64,000 nucleotides of DNA, taken from positions 101,814 through 165,813 of the forward strand of contig NZ_JAEMUI010000007.1 in NCBI RefSeq assembly GCF_016461715.1. The letters run 5' to 3'. This DNA comes from Marinomonas spartinae. Its GTDB lineage: Bacteria; Pseudomonadota; Gammaproteobacteria; Pseudomonadales; Marinomonadaceae. A program made the translations under genes and the position numbers. This document shows, in pieces, positions 57,739-64,000 of the stretch. Every line of letters starts with the position of its first letter. Position 1 is the first letter of the stretch. A model generated the notes under the pieces. The model was given only the letters and a program-made list of their open reading frames with translations. It made no database searches and was not told where the DNA came from.

Positions 57739-58359
57739 ATGAACAAATATTTAGCATCATCAGAATTTATAGATTGGAAAAATCCAGATGTATTCGCACA
57801 GGCAAAGGCTCTTGCAAGTGAGCTTTCTGAGCCAGAGGAAGTTACGCGTAGGTGCTTTGAATTTGTGCGCGACGAGATAAAGCATAGCTGGGATTACGAG
57901 CAAAACCCCGTAACTTGCAAAGCATCAGATGTTCTTAAACATGGTACTGGCTATTGTTATGCCAAAAGCCATCTACTGGCGGCATTGCTGCGTGCTAATG
58001 GAATTCAAGCGGGCTTATGCTATCAACGTTTAACTATTACAGATATTCCACCTTTTTGCCTCCATGGCCTAAACGCCGTGTATCTAGACCGCTATGGCTG
58101 GTATCGCATAGACGCTAGGGGCAACAAACAAGGAGTTTCGGCAGAGTTTTGTCCGCCAGTTGAGAAATTGGCATTTCCCATAGTGACACCAGGTGAAGCT
58201 GATTTACCCGAAATATGGGCTGAACCATTACAAGTTGTTACGGACATCCTTGCTAACAGTACGACGTATCAAAAAGTCGCAGATAATTTACCAGATATCG
58301 AGCTGGTCACGGCTAACAAGTCAATGTTGCTGGACTCGCTAACGCTCGCCGCAAATTGA
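57739..58359 (+). CDS. transglutaminase-like domain protein (first cassette)
   Basis: A 206-aa protein with a transglutaminase core: FEFVRDEIKHSWDY, then GTGYCYAKSHLLAALLRANGIQAGLCYQ with the catalytic Cys, LHGLNAVYLDRYGWYRIDARGNK with His and Asp. No signal peptide. There is no strong ribosome site, as usual for cassette genes. It lies next to attI, the position of the most recent insertion, and is followed by a LysE-type gene without an intervening attC. Confidence 0.85.
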   Translation: MNKYLASSEFIDWKNPDVFAQAKALASELSEPEEVTRRCFEFVRDEIKHSWDYEQNPVTCKASDVLKHGTGYCYAKSHLLAALLRANGIQAGLCYQRLTITDIPPFCLHGLNAVYLDRYGWYRIDARGNKQGVSAEFCPPVEKLAFPIVTPGEADLPEIWAEPLQVVTDILANSTTYQKVADNLPDIELVTANKSMLLDSLTLAAN

Positions 58360-58385
58360 GGCATTCTATTTAAAGGGAATTGGAA

Positions 58386-59012
58386 ATGGTTGAGTACATA
58401 AATGCGTTGTTACTAACATATACTGCGTTTATTTTTGCAGTACTTTCACCAGGCCCAAATGTTTTTGGTGTTCTTAATATCTCGCTAGAAAAAGGTAAAG
58501 CTGCGGGTTTATTGTTTGGTCTTGGTATCGCATTCGGCTCTTTGACGTGGGCGACTCTAAGTGTTTTAGGCCTGACTCAGATTATAGCTAAATACGCTGA
58601 ATTACTATTTTTGATAAAGGTGTTTGGAGGGTGCTACTTAATTTATCTCGCCATCAAAGCCTATAAGTCAGCTAAGACTGAAGCCTCAGATAGGACCTCT
58701 AAGACACATGGGTTAATACCCAAACGATATTTTACCGGAGGTTACGCGCTGATGATGACGAACCCTAAAGCTGCGCTAGCTTGGGTTGCAATAGTATCAT
58801 TATCTACATTTAACAACGCTCCAGCTTGGGTTTCAATTGCTGCAATCGTTGGCACTTTCACTCTTTCAGTAATTATTCACGTGGCGTATGCGTCAATATT
58901 TTCAAGTAGATCATTTGTAAGGTTTTATCGAAAATCGAGAAGCAAAATATTAAAGATTTTTTCAGTTGTTTATGGTGGTTTGGGGTTGAAATTACTTTCA
59001 TCTACGAACTAA
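58386..59012 (+). CDS. LysE/RhtB-family amino-acid exporter
   Basis: A 208-aa inner-membrane protein with about six hydrophobic segments and the LysE signature FAVLSPGPNVFGVLNISLEKG, then MMTNPKAALAWVAI. It exports amino acids or derivatives. The ATG at 58386 has AGGGA upstream. It appears to share a two-gene cassette with the transglutaminase-like gene. Confidence 0.9.
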   Translation: MVEYINALLLTYTAFIFAVLSPGPNVFGVLNISLEKGKAAGLLFGLGIAFGSLTWATLSVLGLTQIIAKYAELLFLIKVFGGCYLIYLAIKAYKSAKTEASDRTSKTHGLIPKRYFTGGYALMMTNPKAALAWVAIVSLSTFNNAPAWVSIAAIVGTFTLSVIIHVAYASIFSSRSFVRFYRKSRSKILKIFSVVYGGLGLKLLSSTN

Positions 59013-59013
59013 A

Positions 59014-59067
59014 TAGAACAAATGTGGGCACAGGACTCGTTCCTCGCCCGTGCCACAAACGTTAAAC
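59014..59067 (+). repeat. attC site 1
   Basis: A 54-bp site with left TGTGGGCACAGG, right GCCCGTGCCACA and right core GTTAAAC, which fits GTTRRRY. The stem has one unpaired G, as expected for attC extrahelical bases. Confidence 0.8.
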
Positions 59068-59080
59068 GTAAAGATCCGCT

Positions 59081-59509
59081 ATGTACGAAAAGTTGAGGCA
59101 AGCTATCAATTCTGGACTATTCGCTGAAGATCTCTGTGAGGTTGTTGCCCCGCCTACTCGCGCTCAGCTCGACGAATTTTGTAAGGTCCAAGGATTTCGG
59201 CTTTCCAACGAACACCGGGCATTACTCATGGAATGGGGTGGCTCAAACCTCGATGAAATCCGGATTTACGGGCTTGACCAAGTCTCGCATAGCGGAGGTT
59301 TTGTCGAATTTGCCAACGACTATAACGGGTATATTTTCAAGTACGACCAAGGCGGCGAGGTGTTCGCAGAGTCTGCAGATGGTGGGGATATGCGGTGGTT
59401 GGCCGAATCTGTCGATGAGTTTCTAAATGAAGTGTTCATGGGCGAGAAAGGTGGTGATTTTTATGGCCAAGAGTGGCTCCAGGAACTTCGGGAGCATGGC
59501 CTCGTTTAA
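59081..59509 (+). CDS. SMI1/KNR4 family protein (cassette)
   Basis: A 142-aa SMI1/KNR4 (SUKH) domain protein: RAQLDEFCKVQGFRLSNEHRALLMEWGGSN, then YGLDQV and YFKYDQGGEVF-like strands (here IFKYDQGGEVFAES). The SUKH superfamily includes many immunity proteins to contact-dependent or polymorphic toxins; no toxin gene is adjacent. Its stop overlaps the left end of attC 2. Confidence 0.8.
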   Translation: MYEKLRQAINSGLFAEDLCEVVAPPTRAQLDEFCKVQGFRLSNEHRALLMEWGGSNLDEIRIYGLDQVSHSGGFVEFANDYNGYIFKYDQGGEVFAESADGGDMRWLAESVDEFLNEVFMGEKGGDFYGQEWLQELREHGLV

Positions 59510-59601
59510 CAAGTCATTCAAGTTTGTTCCGGGCCTGAAGGCCCTCCACCGGACCGCCTTTACGTTGCACTCCAAGGCGGCCGCTTATGTTGGCGTTATT
59601 G
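59504..59601 (+). repeat. attC site 2
   Basis: The left end GTTTAACAAG overlaps the SMI1/KNR4 stop; the right end is TGTTGGCGTTATTG. Inner stems (GGGCC/GGCCC and CCGCCTT/AAGGCGG) fill a site of about 98 bp. Confidence 0.8.
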
Positions 59602-59613
59602 CAAGGAAAAAGG

Positions 59614-60270
59614 ATGTATGCACTTTTCGACTTAGACGGTACAGTTCATGATAAAGCGCAGAGCTTAAAAGCATGTGCAGAGTCAATGCACAACAAGTTC
59701 CTTGATAGTGGTGGTGACGCCAATCAATTCATTGACGAGTTTGTGAAGGAAAACTGCATCATCCAGCCAAAAGCAAAAGTCTTTGAGAACTTAGCGAGTA
59801 AATTTAATATTGAGCCGGATATTGAAGCTAATATGCTCAAGTATTTTGATGAGTCCTTTCAGAACTACTCTAAACGATTCGATGGCGTCCTTGAGTGCAT
59901 GAATTACCTCAAGGGTGAAGGTGTAAAAATAGCTTGTGTCACAAACGGGCGGGGTTTCTTTCAAAGAAATAAAATAAAAGCTCTTGGTCTTGAATGTTTT
60001 TTCGACGTTATTGTTACTTCAGGTGAGCTTTCCATTAAAAAGCCTGATCCTATTATTTTTAACGCCGCGCTAGAAAAATTAGGTGCAAGTTCGGATAATT
60101 CTGTCTTTATAGGTGACAATTTAAAGGCTGACATGGAACCCTCTAAGAAACTAGGAATGAGGACTATTTGGGTTAATAATAAGAGCAACTTAAAACCAGA
60201 ATTCGTCGACTATAAGCTTTCTTCATTCTCAGAATTTCGAGACATATGGCAAGCAATAACAAGACGCTGA
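59614..60270 (+). CDS. HAD-family phosphatase (cassette)
   Basis: A 218-aa HAD hydrolase (YjjG/PGP-like) with motif I ALFDLDGTVHD, motif II ACVTNGRG, motif III Lys in SIKKPDP and motif IV FIGDNLKADM. It has a helical cap between residues 15 and 85. The ATG at 59614 has AAGGAAAAAGG just upstream; the upstream in-frame ATG lies inside attC 2. Its last codons overlap attC 3. Confidence 0.9.
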   Translation: MYALFDLDGTVHDKAQSLKACAESMHNKFLDSGGDANQFIDEFVKENCIIQPKAKVFENLASKFNIEPDIEANMLKYFDESFQNYSKRFDGVLECMNYLKGEGVKIACVTNGRGFFQRNKIKALGLECFFDVIVTSGELSIKKPDPIIFNAALEKLGASSDNSVFIGDNLKADMEPSKKLGMRTIWVNNKSNLKPEFVDYKLSSFSEFRDIWQAITRR

Positions 60271-60348
60271 AGCAGTTCAGCCTTAAATACACCGCTTCGC
60301 GGCGGGCTGTGGACTCGCGTCCACTCGCCGCTAAGCTCTGCGTTAAGC
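60254..60348 (+). repeat. attC site 3
   Basis: The left end CAATAACAAGACGC falls inside the last codons of the HAD gene. The right core GTTAAGC fits GTTRRRY, preceded by GCTCTGC. The centre has strong stems (TGGAC-TCGC-GTCCA and GCGGCG/CGCCGC). Confidence 0.8.
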
Positions 60349-60357
60349 ATCTAAAGA

Positions 60358-60822
60358 ATGAAATACTCTGAGTTAGAAATTGAAAGAAGGTGGTTAGTAC
60401 ATGACGACAAACTACCAGATTTATCTGAGCTGAAAGCTAAAGTGCTTACTGATCTATATATAGCGGATTCACGGCTGCGTCTTCGGAAAGAAGAATCAAG
60501 TATTGGTACTAAATATAAGCTTTGTAAGAAATATGGGAAAACTTCGGATATTTGCGAGCCAATAACGAATATATATCTATCGGATATTGAATATGGCTCT
60601 TTATCTAAGATGGAAGGAATAAAAGTTATTAGGCATCGATATTACTTTCCTTACAATGGAGTCGAGATGTCGATAAACGTTGGTAACGGTATTCCCACGA
60701 TACTTGAAGCAGAGTTCAAAACTGAAACCGAAGCTCTAGCGTTTATACCACCTGAATTTTCTGCAAAGGAAGTGAGTGATGAAACGGAGTATGAAGTTGC
60801 TTCACTGGCTACCGATGCTTAA
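60358..60822 (+). CDS. CYTH-domain protein (triphosphate tunnel metalloenzyme, cassette)
   Basis: A 154-aa CYTH protein. It opens with the acidic signature LEIERRWLV (ExExR), followed by DLYIADSRLRLRKE, GTKYKLCKKYGK and an acidic EAEFKTETEA, giving the alternating charged strands of the tunnel fold. It may hydrolyse inorganic triphosphate or cyclise ATP. No ribosome site is visible 9 bp after the attC core. Confidence 0.85.
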   Translation: MKYSELEIERRWLVHDDKLPDLSELKAKVLTDLYIADSRLRLRKEESSIGTKYKLCKKYGKTSDICEPITNIYLSDIEYGSLSKMEGIKVIRHRYYFPYNGVEMSINVGNGIPTILEAEFKTETEALAFIPPEFSAKEVSDETEYEVASLATDA

Positions 60823-60876
60823 CAATCACGGGCAGTTGACGCGAAAAAGACCGCGCAACTGCCGCAAGCGTTATGC
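60817..60876 (+). repeat. attC site 4
   Basis: A clear 60-bp site. Left GCTTAAC overlaps the CYTH stop; right core GTTATGC. The arms GGGCAGTTGACGCG and CGCGCAACTGCC pair with a single extra A, the classic extrahelical base. Confidence 0.88.
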
Positions 60877-60902
60877 ATCTATAAAACTGAAGGAGTCATA
60901 AA

Positions 60903-61199
60903 GTGGATCCAATTCTCATTAAAGCTTTAGAGTCTTTAACTAATACTTCGAATATTGCTGCTCTTCATACTAGCGACGAAGACACTATTAAAGTCACGCT
61001 AAAAACTCTTCATAAAAATGGTGTTGGCTTGCCGCCGCAACTTATTGAAAATTGGCTGTTAGCTAACAAATGGCAGCCTAATCCAATTAAAAGTGTCGTA
61101 CAGTGGGCTAGCACCATTGGTAGTGGTGGCAGTGTTCGTCTCAAATTCAAAGACAGCGCCCCAAAAGAAAAAGAAGTATGGGCACGGTTAAATGCATAA
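60903..61199 (+). CDS. small helical protein resembling YoaC/DUF1889 (cassette)
   Basis: A 98-aa protein starting at GTG with AAGGAG 8 bases upstream. The order of features (LKTLHKNGVGLPPQLIENWLLANKWQP, then VVQWASTIGSGGSVRLKF and a charged C-terminal helix) resembles E. coli YoaC from memory. Identity is weak and function unknown. Its stop overlaps attC 5. Confidence 0.65.
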   Translation: MDPILIKALESLTNTSNIAALHTSDEDTIKVTLKTLHKNGVGLPPQLIENWLLANKWQPNPIKSVVQWASTIGSGGSVRLKFKDSAPKEKEVWARLNA

Positions 61200-61250
61200 C
61201 AAGCCAAAGCAACCGACGTAAAATGCACGCGGCTGTTTGGGGCGTTATGT
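61194..61250 (+). repeat. attC site 5
   Basis: A 57-bp site with left GCATAACAAGCCAAAGCA and right GGCTGTTTGGGGCGTTATG. The arms pair with short bulges. Confidence 0.85.
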
Positions 61251-61274
61251 ACTTTTACGGAAAATCATAAGATT

Positions 61275-61871
61275 ATGGATGAAAATGCTGAAATTTGGCG
61301 TCAGTACTACGAAAAGGCACTGTCTCGCCCACATTCAAAACGTACTGAACTTGCAGCCCAACTCAATGAATCAAACCTCAAAGTAGCCACTGACTGTGGG
61401 TGTGGAACAGGCAGTGATATCGAGTACTTAGAGCAACAGGGTTTTCAAGTTCATGGCTTCGATATTAATCCTGAATCGGTAGCTATCTGTAGAGACAGGT
61501 TTGGGTTAAAGTCATTGGTGGATATCGTAGAGTCTTCTTTTGAATTGTTCGACTATCCAAAATCTGGGGTAGTTATCGCAAACTCAAGCTTGTTCTTCGC
61601 TGACCCAGGCAAACTTGAATCGACTTGGGGCAACATTAAATCTTCAATTGAAGTCGGTGGGGTGTTTGCTGGTGACTTCATGGGTTTCAAAGACAGTTGG
61701 GCTAATAATTATCGTAGTCCAACAACACCTTTAACGGAGTCTGAGGTCAAGGGGCTGTTCTCGGATTTTGAAATTGTCAGGTTCTTTGAGCGTGATGAAA
61801 AATCGAAGACTCCATTGGGTAAAATGAAGCATTGGCATACATATTCCGTGGTCGCGGTGAAACGTACATAA
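61275..61871 (+). CDS. class I SAM-dependent methyltransferase (cassette)
   Basis: A 198-aa methyltransferase with motif I VATDCGCGTGSDIEYLEQQG, the acidic end of strand 2 in VHGFDINPES, and IANSSLFFADP as motif IV. It is TehB/UbiE-like in size. The substrate is unknown. Its stop overlaps attC 6. Confidence 0.88.
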   Translation: MDENAEIWRQYYEKALSRPHSKRTELAAQLNESNLKVATDCGCGTGSDIEYLEQQGFQVHGFDINPESVAICRDRFGLKSLVDIVESSFELFDYPKSGVVIANSSLFFADPGKLESTWGNIKSSIEVGGVFAGDFMGFKDSWANNYRSPTTPLTESEVKGLFSDFEIVRFFERDEKSKTPLGKMKHWHTYSVVAVKRT

Positions 61872-61926
61872 CAAACGCGTCAATTAGGATGCTCGCAAGC
61901 TCGCGCCTATTACGCGAGCGTTACGT
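61866..61926 (+). repeat. attC site 6
   Basis: A 61-bp site with left ACATAACAAACGCGTCAATTAGG and right CCTATTACGCGAGCGTTACGT. The arms are complementary with small bulges, and a GCTCGCAAGCTCGC loop sits in the middle. The left arm is given in two pieces: ACATAACAAACGCG then TCAATTAGG. Confidence 0.85.
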
Positions 61927-61932
61927 GCTTAG

Positions 61933-62694
61933 ATGAATTGGAGAACACACTTGGACTTAACACCAACATTTAAAAGCGAAAAATTTCAATGCCCCCATTG
62001 TGGCGTGGTATCACAACAGAACTGGTTCGACGCGAATAGCGCCAGCCATGCCGCAAACAGCATTCTTAAACATGTTTTCTATGATTACAGAACTCACGTT
62101 AGGGACTACCAGCAGGAAGCTATTAGTAACTTTATCGGCGAAGTAGAAGTGGCCAATGATAGGCACATGCTAGAGTTTGTGCCAGATATTTTCGCTGTCG
62201 CCACATGCTCAACATGCAACCAAGTAACACTTTGGGTTAACAGAGAAATTGTTTACCCAAAACAAATGTCAGTGGCGCCACCCAATAATGATATGATGCA
62301 GGAGGTACAAGATTTATACCTTGAAGCGTCTACTATCGTTACGGATTCACCTAAAGGGGCAACTGCGCTATTGAGGTTGGCATTACAACTCCTTCTCAAA
62401 CAACTTGGAAAGTCTGGGAAAAATATTAACAATGACATTAAAGAACTAGTAGCCGAGGGATTAAGTCCAAAAATTCAACAGGCATTGGATTTGCTTCGTG
62501 TCGTGGGAAATAACGCAGTGCATCCAGGCCAAATAAACCTCGAAGATGGTCGAGAAATCGCATTGAAACTATTTCATGTTCTTAATTTTATTGCTGATGA
62601 AATGATTACCAAGCCAAAAGAGCTTGCGTTGCTTTACACAGATATCGTGCCAGATGAAACAAAGCAGCACATCAATGAGAGAGACGGTAAATAA
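61933..62694 (+). CDS. DUF4145 domain protein (cassette)
   Basis: A 253-aa protein with an N-terminal zinc-ribbon-like pair of cysteines (FQCPHCGVVSQQ, about residue 22, and ATCSTCNQVTLW, about 97) and a C-terminal DUF4145 helical region (LYLEASTIVTDSPKGATALLRLALQLLLKQLG in outline; also VVGNNAVHPGQINLED, near the HEPN-like end). DUF4145 often occurs in restriction and defence contexts; here it stands alone. Confidence 0.85.
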   Translation: MNWRTHLDLTPTFKSEKFQCPHCGVVSQQNWFDANSASHAANSILKHVFYDYRTHVRDYQQEAISNFIGEVEVANDRHMLEFVPDIFAVATCSTCNQVTLWVNREIVYPKQMSVAPPNNDMMQEVQDLYLEASTIVTDSPKGATALLRLALQLLLKQLGKSGKNINNDIKELVAEGLSPKIQQALDLLRVVGNNAVHPGQINLEDGREIALKLFHVLNFIADEMITKPKELALLYTDIVPDETKQHINERDGK

Positions 62695-62712
62695 ATACAT
62701 CAAAAATGTCCC

Positions 62713-62784
62713 ACATAACACGGCGCTCAAAATGGACGCAAATTCCGCTGCGCTCCATTTGCGCCCTTTAGCTTGGCGTTACTT
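62713..62784 (+). repeat. attC site 7
   Basis: A 72-bp site with left ACATAACACGGCGCTC and right AGCTTGGCGTTACTT. The inner arms GGACGCAAAT and ATTTGCGCCC pair with one extra A. Confidence 0.83.
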
Positions 62785-62797
62785 TCAAGGAAGTTAA

Positions 62798-63457
62798 ATG
62801 ACCATAATATGTCTCGAAGGCGCTAGTGGAGTTGGCAAGAGTACTGCTTCCAAATTTATGGAAAGTGAGTATGGATATGTCCGGATACCTGAAGTGAATG
62901 AGTTGTTTGAGCGTTCATCCAATGAGCCAGATGATTGGTATTTCCGGATGCAAGTAAAGCGCTGGGAGTTAGCGAAAACAGAGTCAGAGTTAGGAAAAGT
63001 AGCCATTTTGGATGGAGATCATTTGCAGCCAGTTTGGTATAACTGGATATTCGATGATCTGAATTTTCAGCCTGTGAATGAGGTTTTAGACTTTTACTCA
63101 AAAGCATTTCTGCAAGGCTTACTAGATTTTCCCGATGCATACGTTTTATTGCATGTTGGTATTGATGAATTGCGAGCTAGGAAAGATAACGATAAGAGTC
63201 GAAAGAGAAGTAACTTTGATATGCACTTTCGCTTGATAGAGCCTCAACGTGAATACTTTGAATCGTTGCTATCAGGTGGGCATGAAGGGGTTAGTTTCAT
63301 AGACGCAACTTCTCCAATGGCTATTGGTAATTACTGCCGTAATATTGAGAAAACAGTTCTGACTAAGAAGCCAGGATTTGATGTCGTTGAGGCTTACATC
63401 AAGTCAAAAGTAACAAGTAAAGGCAAGGGACGCGAAAAAGCCACACCTATGCATTAA
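62798..63457 (+). CDS. P-loop nucleotide/deoxynucleoside kinase-like protein (cassette)
   Basis: A 219-aa P-loop kinase with Walker A EGASGVGKSTASKF (about residue 7), an AILDGDHLQPVWYNW motif (DxD-like) and LLHVGIDELRARKDNDKSRKR resembling the LID Arg cluster of thymidylate or deoxynucleoside kinases. It could phosphorylate a nucleoside or an antibiotic. The C-terminus overlaps attC 8. Confidence 0.8.
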   Translation: MTIICLEGASGVGKSTASKFMESEYGYVRIPEVNELFERSSNEPDDWYFRMQVKRWELAKTESELGKVAILDGDHLQPVWYNWIFDDLNFQPVNEVLDFYSKAFLQGLLDFPDAYVLLHVGIDELRARKDNDKSRKRSNFDMHFRLIEPQREYFESLLSGGHEGVSFIDATSPMAIGNYCRNIEKTVLTKKPGFDVVEAYIKSKVTSKGKGREKATPMH

Positions 63458-63466
63458 GCGTTATAC
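63408..63466 (+). repeat. attC site 8
   Basis: Left AAGTAACAAG lies inside the kinase gene; right core GTTATAC follows TTAAGC just after its stop. The arms pair poorly, so this is the weakest of the series. Its position between two cassette genes supports it. Confidence 0.55.
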
Positions 63467-63497
63467 GCTTAATGGAAAATGATACAAAAAGGATGTT

Positions 63498-63782
63498 ATG
63501 AAGTTATCTGAGTTACAAAGTCATATAAAAGAATTCGATTATGCGCCAGAGCAATCTGAACACTATTTTTTAAAACTAATCGAAGAAGTTGGCGAATTAT
63601 CGGAATCAATTCGCAAAGGTAAACGTGGGCAACCAACGCTAGATGAACTCAAAGGTTCAATCGCAGAAGAGTTATATGACGTCTTGTACTATGTTTGTGC
63701 TTTAGCCAATATTCACGATGTAAACCTTGAGAAAACGCATGAACTAAAAGAAGTTTTGAATAAGGTTAAGTACAACCGATAG
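63498..63782 (+). CDS. MazG-like nucleotide pyrophosphohydrolase (cassette)
   Basis: A 94-aa all-helical MazG-type protein with the metal-binding EEVGELSESIRKG (ExxE) and EELYDVLYYVCALAN (ExxD) motifs. It would hydrolyse NTPs or dNTPs to monophosphates. AAAGGATGTT lies before the ATG. It is the last complete cassette in the window. Confidence 0.9.
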   Translation: MKLSELQSHIKEFDYAPEQSEHYFLKLIEEVGELSESIRKGKRGQPTLDELKGSIAEELYDVLYYVCALANIHDVNLEKTHELKEVLNKVKYNR

Positions 63783-63787
63783 GACGC

Positions 63788-63913
63788 GTATAACAAATTG
63801 TTCAAGAGGGATTCAGCACGCGTGGCATTTTTACTATGCGTTGGTTTAAGTGATTAAGGTGGTATGCGGTAGCATCGGTGTTGCGTGCTTCACCCCTTAA
63901 CAAGGCATTCTAC
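63788..63913 (+). repeat. attC site 9, Vibrio VCR-like
   Basis: A 126-bp site much longer than the others. Left GTATAACAAATTGTTCAAG then AGGGATTCAGCACGC; right GCGTGCTTCACCCCTTAACA then AGGC. The arms pair well and the length and wording resemble Vibrio cholerae-type repeats (VCR). The right core reads ATTCTAC instead of the expected GTTATAC, next to the transposase element. Confidence 0.82.
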
Positions 63914-63920
63914 AGCTTTA

Positions 63921-64000
63921 ACTTAATGGGACACCCATCGTAACTTGACGATTCTTCTCTATACTGTATATTTAACCAGTATATTTCTTATGGAAGAGAG
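63921..64000 (+). mobile_element. Y1-transposase element, copy 2 (left end, runs off the window)
   Basis: The last 80 bases match 56082-56161 at 77 of 80 positions, covering the element's left end, LexA-like box and the start of the ribosome site. The transposase ATG would fall about 9 bases beyond the window. Confidence 0.9.
63962..63981 (+). promoter_or_regulatory. LexA-like SOS box, element copy 2
   Basis: The same 20 bases as at 56123-56142 (TACTG-N10-CAGTA), kept unchanged while three nearby positions differ between the copies. Confidence 0.6.

Overview
The window looks like chromosomal DNA of a marine gammaproteobacterium, most likely an Oceanospirillales member close to Marinomonas. 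This rests on gene content, gene order and protein style (pstSCAB, malate synthase G, RibH2 behind an FMN riboswitch, an aerobic-type cob cluster, a guanidine operon and a chromosomal integron); no database was searched. No rRNA, tRNA or CRISPR array was seen.

Bases 1-33,700 are mostly core metabolism. A PhoB-type phosphate uptake operon (pstSCAB, minus strand) lies divergent from malate synthase G. It is followed by a DUF1304 membrane protein, a leucine-rich-repeat protein kinase, cyclopropane fatty acid synthase, and a type II lumazine synthase under an FMN riboswitch. A cobalamin cluster comes next (cobJ-cobM-cobW-cobN-cbiX). Then come a secreted phospholipase D-like protein, a transglutaminase, a FUSC/YccS membrane protein, a LysR regulator divergent from a CMD protein, and a DUF2239-MATE operon behind repeated palindromic operators. 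The stretch ends with a FAD dehydrogenase, a TauD-like dioxygenase, an e(P4)-type phosphatase and a DUF1460 protein.

Bases 33,800-39,200 hold a run of small, unrelated, same-strand genes: methyltransferase, GNATs, P-loop kinase, phosphatase, ASCH, HD and YciI. Two are broken (a truncated GNAT and a frameshifted GNAT). The run looks like old cassette or accessory DNA. Bases 39,200-43,800 hold a sugar porin behind three PmrA-like boxes and a leader terminator, a ROK regulator, and the decayed remains of a fructose-type ABC operon (kinase plus the first part of a permease).

Bases 44,000-54,300 form a guanidine catabolism operon with a sigma-54-type promoter and a guanidine-I (ykkC) riboswitch at its head. 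It encodes an ABC importer, two carboxyguanidine deiminase subunits (usually annotated as urea carboxylase-associated), the carboxylase and allophanate hydrolase. A second riboswitch of a different class, guanidine-II (mini-ykkC), lies inside the operon just before the carboxylase.

Bases 54,600-64,000 form a chromosomal integron. A perfect LexA box precedes an intI reading frame of about 15 codons, cut short by the end of a Y1/RAYT-type transposase element. An attI-like region follows, then an array of small cassettes separated by nine attC-like sites (transglutaminase+LysE, SMI1/KNR4, HAD, CYTH, YoaC-like, methyltransferase, DUF4145, P-loop kinase, MazG). A second copy of the transposase element starts at the window edge. 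Both copies carry a LexA-like box in the promoter, so transposase and integrase may both have answered to the SOS response. A DUF4062 gene on the other side of the first element looks like an orphan cassette.
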